Below are positions 46,927-57,461 of a DNA stretch of 64,000 bases, in pieces. Within the stretch, counting starts at the first letter, position 1. The number at the start of each line of letters is the position of its first letter. The DNA comes from Streptococcus sp. oral taxon 431 (GTDB taxonomy: Bacteria; Bacillota; Bacilli; Lactobacillales; Streptococcaceae). The notes below the pieces were generated by a model, which searched no databases, had not been told where the DNA came from, and worked only from the letters and a program-made list of their open reading frames with translations. The translations under genes were made by a program, and so were the position numbers. The DNA lies in the NCBI RefSeq assembly GCF_001553685.1, contig NZ_CP014264.1:1744001-1808000 (forward strand), given 5' to 3'.

Positions 46927-48669
46927 CTAAGATAGAGCCCCTGCCTGTAAACTATACATCTTGTGATAAGTACCTCCCAAGGCCAAAAGTTCCTCGTGTG
47001 TGCCGCTCTCGATGATTCGTCCCTTATCTAGGACATAAATACAATTTGCATCCTGAATGGTAGAAAGACGATGGGCAATGGCAATGGTAGTCCGACCCTG
47101 TCTCATCTTGGCTAGAGAATTTTGGACCAAGGCTTCTGTTTCAGAGTCGATATTGGCTGTCGCTTCATCCAAAATCAGAATTTTAGGTTGACTGGCAACG
47201 GTTCTAGCAAAGGCAAGAAGCTGACGTTGACCAGTTGAAAAACTCGAACCACGCTCAGACACAGGGGCATCATAGCCTAATGGAAGATCCTGAATGAAAG
47301 AATCTGCATCGACAAACTCTGCTGCTGCCTTAACCTGGTCATCGCCGATATCTTGGTACATGGCGATATTGGACTTAATGGTCCCATGATAGAGGAAGGG
47401 ATCCTGTAGGACCAAACCGATATTTTTTCTCAATTCCTCTTGGCTATACTTACGAATATCCACACCATCTAGGAGAACTTGACCAGACTGAAATTCATAA
47501 AAACGCATAAGAACATTGATGATCGAAGATTTTCCAGAGCCAGTATGCCCGACAAAGGCAATGGTTTCACCTTTATTGACGGTAAAGGAAATATCATCGA
47601 GAATTTGGTGTTCCCCATCATAGGAGAAGGACACATGTTCAAAACGGATATTTCCTTCTTTAATCTCGGCTTGTCCATTTTCTTGGACCGGTTCATAGTT
47701 GGACTCATCGATGAGTGCAAAGACACGACCTGCTGACACCATGGATGTCTGAAGAGTAGAAAAGTTTTGCGTTACCTCGATGAGCGGATCAAAGAGACGG
47801 TTGATGTACTGGATAAAGGCATACATAGTTCCTGCCGTTATTCCTAGATAAAGTCCGCGATAGCCAAAGTAGGCCATCAAAACCGCATATCCCAACAGCT
47901 TCAACAAACTCATAGCTGGGCGTAAAAAGAGAGAATCCAAGGCTACTGAACGGTTAGCGTAGACTAGGTGTTCCTGGTTTATCTCATCAAACTCTTCTTG
48001 CAGGCGTTTTTCTTGGTTAAAGGCTTGAATAATACGAATTCCTTCGATATTTTCTGCCAGCTTACTGTTAATATCTGACAGTAGACTTCTGGTTTTTTCA
48101 ATGACCTTGACCGATTTTTTACGGTAGAGATTAACCAAAAGGAAAATCAAAGGTAGAAAGAGCAAGACTAAAGCAGTCAGACGATAGTCCAAAACTAACA
48201 TGGTATAAAGGGTCGTCACGAATATAAAGACTGCCGAGATAAAGCTAGATAAGATTCCCGAAAACATATCACTAATGGTCTCCGTGTCGTTGGTCAAACG
48301 AGAAACGATGGAACCTGCAGGTGTTTTATCAAAATAAGACATGCCTAGCTTCTCCATATTGGCAAAGGCATCACGTCGGATATCTCTAACGATGCTGTAG
48401 GACACGCGCGCAAAGAGGATGTGCCCCACATATTGGACAATAGTTTGAAGAATGTAGAGACCATAGTAAATTAGCAAAACTGTAACAGCAAGCTGATTAA
48501 GGTTGTTTAGATACTGGTCGATAAAGTGCGAAGCAACCAAGGGGATAATACTCTTAACAACAGTCGTCGCAAGGAGAAAAGCAAGTGCTAAAAAGGTTAG
48601 GAGACTATAGGGCTTAAGATAAGACAACAAGCGTTTCAATACAGCCCATTGTTCTTGTTTATTGCGCAT
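46927..48669 (-). CDS. ABC exporter subunit, canonical ATPase residues
   Basis: 580 residues: six membrane helices (about 20-310), then an ATPase with Walker A GHTGSGKSS, Walker B ILILDEATANID with the catalytic Glu, and H-loop IAHRLST. The signature is degenerate: FSTGQRQLL instead of LSGGQ. Together with the partner gene, which lacks the Glu but has LSGGQ, this is the typical pattern of a heterodimeric exporter with one dead ATP site (LmrCD-like). Substrate unknown. It overlaps the partner by 11 bp. Confidence 0.9.
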   Translation of the reverse strand: MRNKQEQWAVLKRLLSYLKPYSLLTFLALAFLLATTVVKSIIPLVASHFIDQYLNNLNQLAVTVLLIYYGLYILQTIVQYVGHILFARVSYSIVRDIRRDAFANMEKLGMSYFDKTPAGSIVSRLTNDTETISDMFSGILSSFISAVFIFVTTLYTMLVLDYRLTALVLLFLPLIFLLVNLYRKKSVKVIEKTRSLLSDINSKLAENIEGIRIIQAFNQEKRLQEEFDEINQEHLVYANRSVALDSLFLRPAMSLLKLLGYAVLMAYFGYRGLYLGITAGTMYAFIQYINRLFDPLIEVTQNFSTLQTSMVSAGRVFALIDESNYEPVQENGQAEIKEGNIRFEHVSFSYDGEHQILDDISFTVNKGETIAFVGHTGSGKSSIINVLMRFYEFQSGQVLLDGVDIRKYSQEELRKNIGLVLQDPFLYHGTIKSNIAMYQDIGDDQVKAAAEFVDADSFIQDLPLGYDAPVSERGSSFSTGQRQLLAFARTVASQPKILILDEATANIDSETEALVQNSLAKMRQGRTTIAIAHRLSTIQDANCIYVLDKGRIIESGTHEELLALGGTYHKMYSLQAGALS

Positions 48670-50404
48670 CTTCTTCTCCTTTCATTTCTAACTGTTGAGA
48701 CTGGTAGGTTTGGGCATACCAACCATCCAAGGCTAGTAAGTCTTCATGCCTACCTCGTTCAATGATGCGACCATCCTGCATAACCAAGATCAAATCAGCA
48801 TGAACAACTGCACTGAGACGATGGGCAGTGATGATAGTCGTTTTATCTTTGCGAGTTTCCTTGAGATTATCGATGATTGCGAACTCTGTCTTAGCATCCA
48901 CAGCTGACAAGGAATCATCTAAAATCAAGATATCAGGATTTAAAATCATAGCCCGACTCATAGCCAGACGTTGCTTTTGTCCACCAGATAGACTAACACC
49001 TTTTTCCCCGATAACTGTATCAAATCCCTCAGGCATGGCTTGAATGTCTTGATAGACTTGAGCCAACTTAGTCGCTTCTTCCACTGCTGAGAAAGGTAGG
49101 TCGGGATTTCCAAAGCGAATATTATCTATGATAGAACTGGCAAAAAGAAATTGGTCCTGTGGAACGTATCCCATCAAACTACGTAAATCAGCTAGTCGAT
49201 AGTAACGAATGTCATGACCATTTAGATAAATAGCTCCTTGGTCAACGTCATACTCACGTAGGAGCAATTTAATCAAAGCAGTTTTCCCTGAACCAGTTTG
49301 CCCAACCAATCCCAAGGTTTGCCCTTTTTCGAGACTAAAATGTATATCTCTCAGCGTCTCTTCGTCTTCAAAGGCAAAACGATCAATGGCATAGTCTAAG
49401 CGCTCATTTTCAATCCCTTCAAGTGGAGATTCTGGATCTTTGACAGGTGACTCTTGGGACAAAAGACTCTCAATTCGTTGATAAGAAACCTTCCCTCTTT
49501 GAGTAATATTAAAGAGGAAACCAATCGCCATCAAAGGCCATACCAACATATCCAAGTAAGAGATAAAGGTGACCAGATTTCCGACAGTTACCTGTCCTGC
49601 TTGCACCATAAAGGCACCGACCAAGAGAGTTAAGGCATAGGAAGAACCAACAAAGAGCAAAACCATAGGGTCAAAGAGACTATCATATTTCATAGTTTGC
49701 AGATTCTTTTGGAAGGTCAAATCATTAACTTCCTGGAAAGATGCCAATTCATCAGACTGATAGCCAAAGGACTTGGTTACCTTTATACCTGATACAGACT
49801 CCTGAACCTTATTATTAAGTTCAGAAAAGGCTGCTTGGGATTCGCCAAAAGCCTTATGGGTCTTTCTCCCCAGACGACTAGTCCCATAGGCCATAAACGG
49901 CAAAGGTAGAATGGCAACCAAGGTCATCTGCCAAGAAATGCTAAAGAGCATAGTCAAGAGAGTCACCAAGGCTGTGATAGAGGCATCCACTGCCATCATG
50001 ACACCACCACCTGCTAAACGAGTCAGAGCATTGATATCATTGGTGGCGTGAGCCATCAAATCCCCGGTTCGATAATTCTGATAAAAAGCAGGCGACATCT
50101 TTGTAAAATGCTCAAATAGTCTTGAACGCATGATTTGTCCAAGTCGGTAGGAGGTCCCTAGGATATACATGCGCCAAACATAACGCAAGTAGTACATCCC
50201 GAAAGCTGCCAGCAGGAGATAAAAGAGATGAAGCAGGAGGTCATCTTGTGTTAATCGTCCCGAAGTGATAGCATCAATCACGCGCCCCATGACCATAGGT
50301 GGGATGAGGTTTAGCACAGAAACCAAAACCAAAGCTACGATTCCAACTAGGTAACGGCGTTTTTCTAATTTAAAAAACCACCAGAGTTTTTGGATGATGG
50401 ACAT
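48659..50404 (-). CDS. ABC exporter subunit, degenerate Walker B
   Basis: 581 residues from the ATG at 50404 (MSIIQKLWWF), preceded by AAGGA. Six membrane helices, Walker A GQTGSGKTA, signature LSGGQKQRL, and Walker B LILDDSLSAVD where the catalytic Glu is replaced by Asp. It forms a heterodimer with the next gene. The 5' leader is about 155 nt and carries two hairpins, suggesting regulated readthrough or translation. Confidence 0.9.
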   Translation of the reverse strand: MSIIQKLWWFFKLEKRRYLVGIVALVLVSVLNLIPPMVMGRVIDAITSGRLTQDDLLLHLFYLLLAAFGMYYLRYVWRMYILGTSYRLGQIMRSRLFEHFTKMSPAFYQNYRTGDLMAHATNDINALTRLAGGGVMMAVDASITALVTLLTMLFSISWQMTLVAILPLPFMAYGTSRLGRKTHKAFGESQAAFSELNNKVQESVSGIKVTKSFGYQSDELASFQEVNDLTFQKNLQTMKYDSLFDPMVLLFVGSSYALTLLVGAFMVQAGQVTVGNLVTFISYLDMLVWPLMAIGFLFNITQRGKVSYQRIESLLSQESPVKDPESPLEGIENERLDYAIDRFAFEDEETLRDIHFSLEKGQTLGLVGQTGSGKTALIKLLLREYDVDQGAIYLNGHDIRYYRLADLRSLMGYVPQDQFLFASSIIDNIRFGNPDLPFSAVEEATKLAQVYQDIQAMPEGFDTVIGEKGVSLSGGQKQRLAMSRAMILNPDILILDDSLSAVDAKTEFAIIDNLKETRKDKTTIITAHRLSAVVHADLILVMQDGRIIERGRHEDLLALDGWYAQTYQSQQLEMKGEEDAQ

Positions 50405-50429
50405 AAAATTCCTTTCTAATGACAAATGG

Positions 50430-50496
50430 AAACCTGAGGCGACTGCCTCAGGTTTTTCCTATTCATAGGTGATGACACAAACTTAAACTGTGTCAT
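50430..50496 (-). promoter_or_regulatory. Two leader hairpins upstream of the ABC exporter
   Basis: ATGACACA (50472-50479) with TGTGTCAT (50489-50496), then AAACCTGAGGC-GACT-GCCTCAGGTTT (50430-50455). The second ends in T5 on the plus strand. A possible 11-codon leader ORF (MKCYSSEYLYR) lies just before, at 50534-50499 minus. An attenuator is plausible; the first inverted repeat could also be a repressor operator. Confidence 0.45.
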
Positions 50497-50566
50497 ATTC
50501 AGCGATAAAGATACTCAGAGGAGTAACATTTCATTTATTTTCAATCTTTTACATAAATCATTCTTT

Positions 50567-50595
50567 ATTATATAGGAATGCCCTGGATTTTTCAA
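50567..50595 (-). promoter_or_regulatory. Promoter of the ABC exporter operon
   Basis: Minus strand TTGAAA (50595-50590), 17-bp spacer, TATAAT (50572-50567). It is back to back with the exoA promoter. Confidence 0.7.
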
Positions 50596-50624
50596 ACTAT
50601 ACGCTGGGGAAATACTTCTTTTTC

Positions 50625-50633
50625 TGGTATAAT
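50625..50633 (+). promoter_or_regulatory. Extended -10 promoter of exoA
   Basis: TGGTATAAT at 50625-50633, 34 bp before the exoA start; no clear -35. Confidence 0.6.
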
Positions 50634-50666
50634 ATTGTCTATAATCTGAATGAAAAGGTAAACATT

Positions 50667-51494
50667 ATGAAATTGATCTCATGGAATATTGATTCCCTAA
50701 ACGCTGCACTCACGAGTGATTCTGCGCGTGCGAAATTATCACAAGACGTCCTCCAAACCTTGGTAGCCGAAGATGCCGATATTATCGCCATCCAAGAAAC
50801 CAAGCTTTCAGCTAAAGGTCCTACTAAAAAACATCTCGAGGTGTTAGAAGAACTCTTCCCTGGATATGAAAATACTTGGCGTTCCTCTCAAGAGCCTGCT
50901 CGTAAAGGCTATGCTGGGACCATGTTCCTCTATAAGAAAGAACTGACTCCAAGCATCAGCTTCCCAGAAATCGGTGCCCCTTCTACTATGGACTCGGAAG
51001 GACGCATCATTACCCTAGAATTTGATACATTTTTCGTGACTCAAGTTTACACACCAAACGCTGGTGATGGACTCAAACGCTTGGAAGAACGTCAAGTCTG
51101 GGATGTAAAATATGCAGAGTACTTGGCTCAACTAGACAAACAAAAACCTGTCCTAGCAACCGGAGACTACAACGTTGCCCACAAGGAAATTGACCTTGCC
51201 AACCCAGCCAGCAACCGTCGTTCACCAGGATTTACAGACGAAGAACGTGAAGGATTTACAAACCTTTTAGCCAAAGGATTTACAGATACCTTCCGCCATA
51301 TCCATGGCGATGTGCCAGAACGCTATACTTGGTGGGCACAACGTAGCAAAACTTCAAAAATCAACAACACAGGCTGGAGAATCGACTACTGGCTCACAAG
51401 TAACCGTGTAGCAGACAAGGTTACCAAGTCAGACATGATTGACTCAGGCGCACGCCAAGACCATACACCGATTGTCTTGGAGATTGATTTCTAA
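50667..51494 (+). CDS. exoA: Exodeoxyribonuclease III / AP endonuclease ExoA
   Basis: 275 residues from the ATG at 50667 (MKLISWNIDSLNA), where an AAAGG site and the promoter spacing agree. Catalytic motifs: IQETKLS (Glu), GDYNVAHKEIDLANP (Asp, Asn) and the C-terminal ARQDHTPIVLEI (Asp-His). It nicks DNA at abasic sites in base excision repair. Followed after 11 bp by the VOC gene. Confidence 0.95.
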   Translation: MKLISWNIDSLNAALTSDSARAKLSQDVLQTLVAEDADIIAIQETKLSAKGPTKKHLEVLEELFPGYENTWRSSQEPARKGYAGTMFLYKKELTPSISFPEIGAPSTMDSEGRIITLEFDTFFVTQVYTPNAGDGLKRLEERQVWDVKYAEYLAQLDKQKPVLATGDYNVAHKEIDLANPASNRRSPGFTDEEREGFTNLLAKGFTDTFRHIHGDVPERYTWWAQRSKTSKINNTGWRIDYWLTSNRVADKVTKSDMIDSGARQDHTPIVLEIDF

Positions 51495-51505
51495 GGAGAA
51501 AACGA

Positions 51506-51892
51506 ATGGACTATCAAGCTGTCATCCCTGAATTTGTCGTATCGGATATCGAGAAATCGCGTCACTTCTACTGCGACTTATTGGGATTCTCCGTCGAATA
51601 CGAGCGTCCAGAGGAAAAATTTCTCTTCCTTTCGCTTGAAGACTGCCAACTTATGCTAGAAGAAGGCAACGCAGAAGAATTATCCCAACTGACTTATCCT
51701 TTCGGGCGTGGTGTCAATATTTCCTTTGGTATCAAGGATGTCCCTCAACTCCACCAAAAACTGCTGGAAGTCAACTATCCCATCTATCGTCCTTTGACTA
51801 AAAGAGAATTTCGAGTTGGTGAACAATATATCTACCCTCATGAATTTGCAGTTCTAGACCCAGATGGCTATTTTTTAAGATTTAGTGAATAG
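51506..51892 (+). CDS. VOC (glyoxalase/bleomycin-resistance) family protein
   Basis: 128 residues, two beta-alpha-beta-beta-beta units (VIPEFVVSDIEKSRHFYCDLLGF; YIYPHEFAVLDPDGYFLRF). Members bind metals or small toxic ligands; the reaction here is unknown. AAGGAG precedes the ATG, and it is cotranscribed with exoA. Confidence 0.82.
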   Translation: MDYQAVIPEFVVSDIEKSRHFYCDLLGFSVEYERPEEKFLFLSLEDCQLMLEEGNAEELSQLTYPFGRGVNISFGIKDVPQLHQKLLEVNYPIYRPLTKREFRVGEQYIYPHEFAVLDPDGYFLRFSE

Positions 51893-51923
51893 AATAATAA
51901 AGTATTAGAGTGGAAAAGTAATA

Positions 51924-51947
51924 AAAAAGAGGCATTTGCCTCTTTTT
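51924..51947. terminator. Bidirectional terminator between VOC and thioesterase genes
   Basis: AAAAAGAGGCA (51924-51934), loop TT, TGCCTCTTTTT (51937-51947). Serves both convergent genes. Confidence 0.88.
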
Positions 51948-51954
51948 ATATTTC

Positions 51955-52359
51955 CTATATCCTCACCTGTCTATCTTCAGATCGTTGTCCTGTGACAAAC
52001 ATGGTGAAGGTTGCCTTGCAGACATTTCGGCCATCTTGGTTGATGATGTCAACATCGACGACACAAGTGGTACGTCCTTGATGGACACATTCTCCTTTGA
52101 TAGTGAGAACATCCCCTAGATTTCCAGCTTTCAGATAGTTGATGGAAGACTGGAGTGTCACTCCATCTAAGCCAAGTGAAATCACCACAAGACCACTGAT
52201 TTGGTCACATAGGGTAAATAGATAGCCTCCATGGGCATTCCCATAATAGTTGAGTGAGGAGTCCACTACTTTTGTCGTCACCACAACGTGACCATCTCTC
52301 ATTTTTTCAATTTCATAGTTTTCAAAGGCAGATATAGCGTCAAAGTGAAAATCTTTCAT
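51955..52359 (-). CDS. PaaI-family hotdog thioesterase
   Basis: 134 residues from the ATG at 52359 (MKDFHFDAIS), chosen for the AGGAGG site; a longer frame to 52380 has none. The hotdog motif YYGNAHGGYLFTLCDQISG is typical of PaaI/acyl-CoA thioesterases, with the Asp in the helix as catalytic residue. Substrate unknown. Confidence 0.85.
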   Translation of the reverse strand: MKDFHFDAISAFENYEIEKMRDGHVVVTTKVVDSSLNYYGNAHGGYLFTLCDQISGLVVISLGLDGVTLQSSINYLKAGNLGDVLTIKGECVHQGRTTCVVDVDIINQDGRNVCKATFTMFVTGQRSEDRQVRI

Positions 52360-52428
52360 ACTTTCCTCCTGATATTTCAAACGACACTATGATACTACTT
52401 TTCATGGGTCTATGCAAGGGAGAAGCAC

Positions 52429-53910
52429 TTATTCAGGTAAAACTCCAACCTGCTCCACAAAGCGCATAAAGGCAGCTTGTCCTTCTTCTGTTTGCTTGTA
52501 AACTCCTGCATCTTCCAAAACTCGAGCAAAGATTTTTCCAACAGATTCTTGGACGATATTAAGAGCTTGGTCTTTGTCAGTCAATCCAGGATGGGATTCT
52601 TTCAACTCATCTGCCCATTCTTGGTGATAATCTGAAACTGAAACATCTTTTCCGACTAGATAAGCTGCTACCTGCTCCACTTCTTCCTTCAAGCGTGGTG
52701 GCAAGATTGCCAACCCCATGACCTCTATCAAGCCGATATTTTCCTTCTTGATATGCTGGACATCCTTGTGGGGATGATAGATACCATCTGGATGCTCTGG
52801 AGATGTTTGATTGTCCCGCAAAACCAAGTCCAACTCAAACTGTCCATCGCGTTTACGGGCAATCGGTGTAATGGTATGGTGTGGTGTTCCATTACTTTCT
52901 GCCAAGACCTGTACACTTGGATCTGAGTATTGACGCCAAGCCAGTAAGATTTTATCTGCTAGTTCCGTCAAATCATCTGCTGAATCTGAAGTTAGTCGAA
53001 TGACGGACATAGGCCATTGAACAATTCCTGCTTTGACAGATTCAAAACCTGCAAAGGTAAAGCTTTTCTGAATAGGAGCCACTTCCATTGGGAAAACATG
53101 GCGACCACCTTGATAATGATCATGGGTCAGGATGGAGCCACCCACGATTGGCAAATCAGCATTCGAACCAGCAAAGTAGCCTGGGAATTGCTCCACAATT
53201 GCTAACAAACGTTCAAAACTTTGGCGACTAATGGCCATAGGACGGTGCTGGCTATCTAGGAAAATACAGTGCTCATTAAAGTAAGCGTAAGGCGAATACT
53301 GGAAGCCCCACTCCTGACCAGAAATATCAAAACGAATAATCCGGTGATTGCTTCTAGCTGGATGATTGACACGTCCTTGGTAGCCTTCATTTTCCATACA
53401 GAGTTGACATTGAGGATAGTTACTGGATTTAACCAACTTAGCTGCCGCGATCTCTTTTGGATCCTTTTCAGGCTTAGAGAGATTGATGGTAATCTCTAGT
53501 TCACCGTAGTCAGATGGTACACGATAAGCAATATTCTTTGCGATAGCCTTCAGTTTGATGTAGTCATTCTTCTGACTGAGTTGGTAGAAATCCGCAATTG
53601 CCTGCTCTGGTGACTGGGCATAGGTATCCCAAAAGTCACGATTAAGCTGACTTGGACAAGGCGTTACCAAGTCCATGAGGTCAGCACCGAGAATCTCACG
53701 CGCAGCCTGACTATCTTCAATCGTTTCCAATCGAACGGCTTCCTCGACAAGCTGATCTTTTAGTTCAATCAAATCATCTTGGTCAGTCTTAACTTCAAGA
53801 ACTCCATCTCCCACCAGTGCTAAAACACGATTGGTCAGATAGATACGATCCAACTCTTCAAAGCTACTTTCTGCAATGACTTTGGTCACAAAATTTTCTA
53901 CTAAGGTCAC
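52429..53910 (-). CDS. galT: UDP-glucose--hexose-1-phosphate uridylyltransferase (Firmicutes type)
   Basis: 493 residues, the long GalT form of lactic acid bacteria. Conserved: [21 protein letters not shown] region, [20 protein letters not shown] and [13 protein letters not shown]. It exchanges UMP between UDP-glucose and galactose-1-phosphate in the Leloir pathway. It follows galK by 18 bp; galE and galM are not in the window. Confidence 0.95.
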   Translation of the reverse strand: MTLVENFVTKVIAESSFEELDRIYLTNRVLALVGDGVLEVKTDQDDLIELKDQLVEEAVRLETIEDSQAAREILGADLMDLVTPCPSQLNRDFWDTYAQSPEQAIADFYQLSQKNDYIKLKAIAKNIAYRVPSDYGELEITINLSKPEKDPKEIAAAKLVKSSNYPQCQLCMENEGYQGRVNHPARSNHRIIRFDISGQEWGFQYSPYAYFNEHCIFLDSQHRPMAISRQSFERLLAIVEQFPGYFAGSNADLPIVGGSILTHDHYQGGRHVFPMEVAPIQKSFTFAGFESVKAGIVQWPMSVIRLTSDSADDLTELADKILLAWRQYSDPSVQVLAESNGTPHHTITPIARKRDGQFELDLVLRDNQTSPEHPDGIYHPHKDVQHIKKENIGLIEVMGLAILPPRLKEEVEQVAAYLVGKDVSVSDYHQEWADELKESHPGLTDKDQALNIVQESVGKIFARVLEDAGVYKQTEEGQAAFMRFVEQVGVLPE

Positions 53911-53928
53911 TAGAAAACCTCCTTCTGA

Positions 53929-55107
53929 CTAATCAAGAACGCGAGTTCCACCTGCCACTTCAGCGATATAGAAACTTGGAGCGTAGCCAACGATTTCTTC
54001 ATAGTGCTTGCCTACAGCTTCCTTGAAAGCCTCAACCGCATCTTTTTGCACCAAGGCAATCGCACAACCACCAAAACCTGCTCCTGTCATACGAGCACCA
54101 AGAACACCTTCTTGAGCCCAAGCTGTATGAACAAGGGTATCTAATTCCAAGCCAGTTACTTCGTAATCGTGCTCAAGCGAAACATGAGATGCATTCATCA
54201 AACGACCAAATTTTTCCAAATCTCCTGCTTGAAGAGCGGCTTGCGCTTTAAGTGTACGTTGGTTTTCAAGAACTGCATGACGCGCACGTTTCAAGCGATT
54301 TTCGTCTTTGATGAGATAGCTATACTCGTCAAAAGCCCACTCATCCAATTCACCCAAGGTTTGAATGTCCAAGGCCACTTGGAGTTCTTCTACTGCTTTT
54401 TCACACTCAGCGCGGCGTTCATTGTATTTAGAATCCGCAAGTTCACGGCGTTTGTTAGTGTTCATGATAACAACAACATTGTCCTTCAAATCAAGGGGAA
54501 CCAAGTCGTATTCTAGAGTATTAGTATCTAGGTATATAGCACGTTGGTCTGCCCCCATACCGATAGCAAATTGGTCCATGATACCAGAGTTAACACCGAT
54601 AAAGTTATTCTCTGTCAATTTTCCGATTTTTACTAAATCTAAACGGTCCAATTTTAGGTCAAAAAGGTATTCTGCCACGACACCAGTCAAAAGCTCCAAG
54701 GATGCAGAAGATGACAAACCAGCACCATTTGGGATATTTCCAAATACATAGAAATCAAAACCTTTATCAATCACATGACCAGCTTCTTGCAAGAAATGAA
54801 GGACACCTTTTGAATAGTTGGTCCAGTTGTGCTCCTTCTCAAACTTAAGGTCAGCTAGAGGCACTTCGATGATACCTTTGTCCTCAAAGTTCGCGGAGTA
54901 GAAACGCAATACTTGGTCATCGCGCTTGCGTGCAGCTCCGTAAGTTCCTAATGAAATAGCTGCTGGGAAAACATGCCCACCGTTATAGTCAGTATGCTCC
55001 CCAATCAAGTTGATGCGCCCTGGTGAGAAAAAGGTTTGGTCTGCTTCTTGACCAAAAACAGCAAGAAAATCCTTGCGAAGTGCATCAGCAGTAAGATGTT
55101 GTGTCAT
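53929..55107 (-). CDS. galK: Galactokinase
   Basis: 392 residues, GHMP kinase. [19 protein letters not shown] (signature, about 27-45), [15 protein letters not shown] (ATP loop) and [16 protein letters not shown]. It makes galactose-1-phosphate. First gene of galKT, with a consensus-like promoter, a good cre site and a divergent galR. Confidence 0.96.
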   Translation of the reverse strand: MTQHLTADALRKDFLAVFGQEADQTFFSPGRINLIGEHTDYNGGHVFPAAISLGTYGAARKRDDQVLRFYSANFEDKGIIEVPLADLKFEKEHNWTNYSKGVLHFLQEAGHVIDKGFDFYVFGNIPNGAGLSSSASLELLTGVVAEYLFDLKLDRLDLVKIGKLTENNFIGVNSGIMDQFAIGMGADQRAIYLDTNTLEYDLVPLDLKDNVVVIMNTNKRRELADSKYNERRAECEKAVEELQVALDIQTLGELDEWAFDEYSYLIKDENRLKRARHAVLENQRTLKAQAALQAGDLEKFGRLMNASHVSLEHDYEVTGLELDTLVHTAWAQEGVLGARMTGAGFGGCAIALVQKDAVEAFKEAVGKHYEEIVGYAPSFYIAEVAGGTRVLD

Positions 55108-55149
55108 ATGAATTCTCCTTTTACGAAATATTAGGTAAAAAAGTTTATC

Positions 55150-55165
55150 CTGTAATCGTTTTCTT
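55150..55165 (-). promoter_or_regulatory. Catabolite response element (cre) before galK
   Basis: Minus strand AAGAAAACGATTACAG matches WTGNAARCGNWWWCAW at 14 of 16 positions and lies right after the galK -10, where CcpA would block transcription. Confidence 0.65.
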
Positions 55166-55167
55166 CT

Positions 55168-55196
55168 ATTGTACCCAAGGGTTTTGCTTTGGTCAA
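55168..55196 (-). promoter_or_regulatory. galKT promoter
   Basis: Minus strand TTGACC (55196-55191), 17-bp spacer, TACAAT (55173-55168). Confidence 0.8.
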
Positions 55197-55210
55197 CATT
55201 TTTACCGATA

Positions 55211-56277
<1,067 letters not shown>

Positions 56278-56296
56278 GTACAAAACTTGAACATAA

Positions 56297-56338
56297 AAAA
56301 ATCCTAATAAGAACTTTTCAGTTCTCTATTAGGATTTT
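56297..56338. terminator. Bidirectional terminator between galR and adh
   Basis: AAAATCCTAATA pairs with TATTAGGATTTT around an inner AGAAC/GTTCT stem. Confidence 0.85.
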
Positions 56339-56344
56339 CTTTTT

Positions 56345-57382
56345 TTAATCCATCACAATCATAGATTTAATGGTCTTGCGTTCATCCATGGCCTTATATG
56401 CTTTGTCAATATCTTCTAGTTTGTAACTTGAAGTAAAGACACGACCTGGATTGATATCACCATCAAGAACAGCTTTGAGCAAGAATTGCTTATCGTATGT
56501 TGTTGCAGAAGCTGCTCCACCTGCAACAGAGATATTTTGCATAAAGGTTGAACCAAGAGCACGATTCTTATAATGTGGAACTCCTACAAATCCCATACGA
56601 CCGCCATTATGAAGGACACCCAGTGCTTGCTCAACAGCCGCCTCAGTACCAACACACTCAAGTGCTGCATCTGCTCCACCGCCAAGAATTTCACGCACCT
56701 TGGCAATGCCCTCTTCTCCTCGCTCAGCTACAACAGCTGTCGCTCCTGATTCCAAGGCCATTTTTTGACGATCTTCGTGACGACTCATGAGGATAATTTG
56801 TGAAGCGCCACGCATTTTAGCTGCGATGACAGCACATTGCCCAACAGCTCCATCCCCAATAACGACAACCTTATCACCTGGTTTTACATCTGCTACACGC
56901 GCTGCATGATAGCCTGTTGGCATGACATCAGCCAGAGTCAAGAGAGACTTGAGCATATCTTCTGTGTAGTCAGACGGTTGTCCAGGGATTTTAACAAGTG
57001 CCCAATTGGCATAGTGGAAGCGGAGATATTCAGCTTGGAAATTCCCTCCTAGATTATTTCCGATATGATTGTCACAGGAACCATCAAATCCAGCACGACA
57101 GGCATCACATTCCCCACAACCATGAGTAAATGGCACAATCACAAAATCACCGGGCTTGACCGTGGTAATGGCTTCTCCAGTTTCTTCAACGATTCCGATC
57201 GCTTCGTGTCCACTATTTTTATGTCCCGCTTTAATATCTGGATTGCGGTAACTCCATAGGTCTGAACCACAAACGCAAGCACGAACTACGCGGATAATCA
57301 CATCATCCGCTTCTTGAATACTTGGACGTTTAACCTCTTCAATACCAACCTGACCTGCTTTTTTATAGACTGCTGATTTCAT
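56345..57382 (-). CDS. Zinc-dependent alcohol dehydrogenase
   Basis: 345 residues from the ATG at 57382 (MKSAVYKKAG), 8 bp after AGAGAGG. Catalytic zinc ligands lie in CVCGSDLW and GHEAIG; structural zinc Cys in CGECDACRAGFDGSCDN; NAD(P) fold VVIGDGAVGQCAVIAAKM. In S. pneumoniae the matching enzyme is linked to the MerR regulator NmlR and aldehyde stress; no merR gene lies beside it here. Confidence 0.88.
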   Translation of the reverse strand: MKSAVYKKAGQVGIEEVKRPSIQEADDVIIRVVRACVCGSDLWSYRNPDIKAGHKNSGHEAIGIVEETGEAITTVKPGDFVIVPFTHGCGECDACRAGFDGSCDNHIGNNLGGNFQAEYLRFHYANWALVKIPGQPSDYTEDMLKSLLTLADVMPTGYHAARVADVKPGDKVVVIGDGAVGQCAVIAAKMRGASQIILMSRHEDRQKMALESGATAVVAERGEEGIAKVREILGGGADAALECVGTEAAVEQALGVLHNGGRMGFVGVPHYKNRALGSTFMQNISVAGGAASATTYDKQFLLKAVLDGDINPGRVFTSSYKLEDIDKAYKAMDERKTIKSMIVMD

Positions 57383-57461
57383 AAACATTTACCTCTCTGT
57401 ATCTAACTTATTTCAAGTATACACTTTTTATGAAGCTTTCGCTCACTTATACTACGTCTCA

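Noticed and set aside
50490..50666. N-terminal extension of exoA to 50490
   Set aside because: It includes the promoter region and lacks a ribosome site; the ATG at 50667 gives the normal ExoA start MKLISWN.
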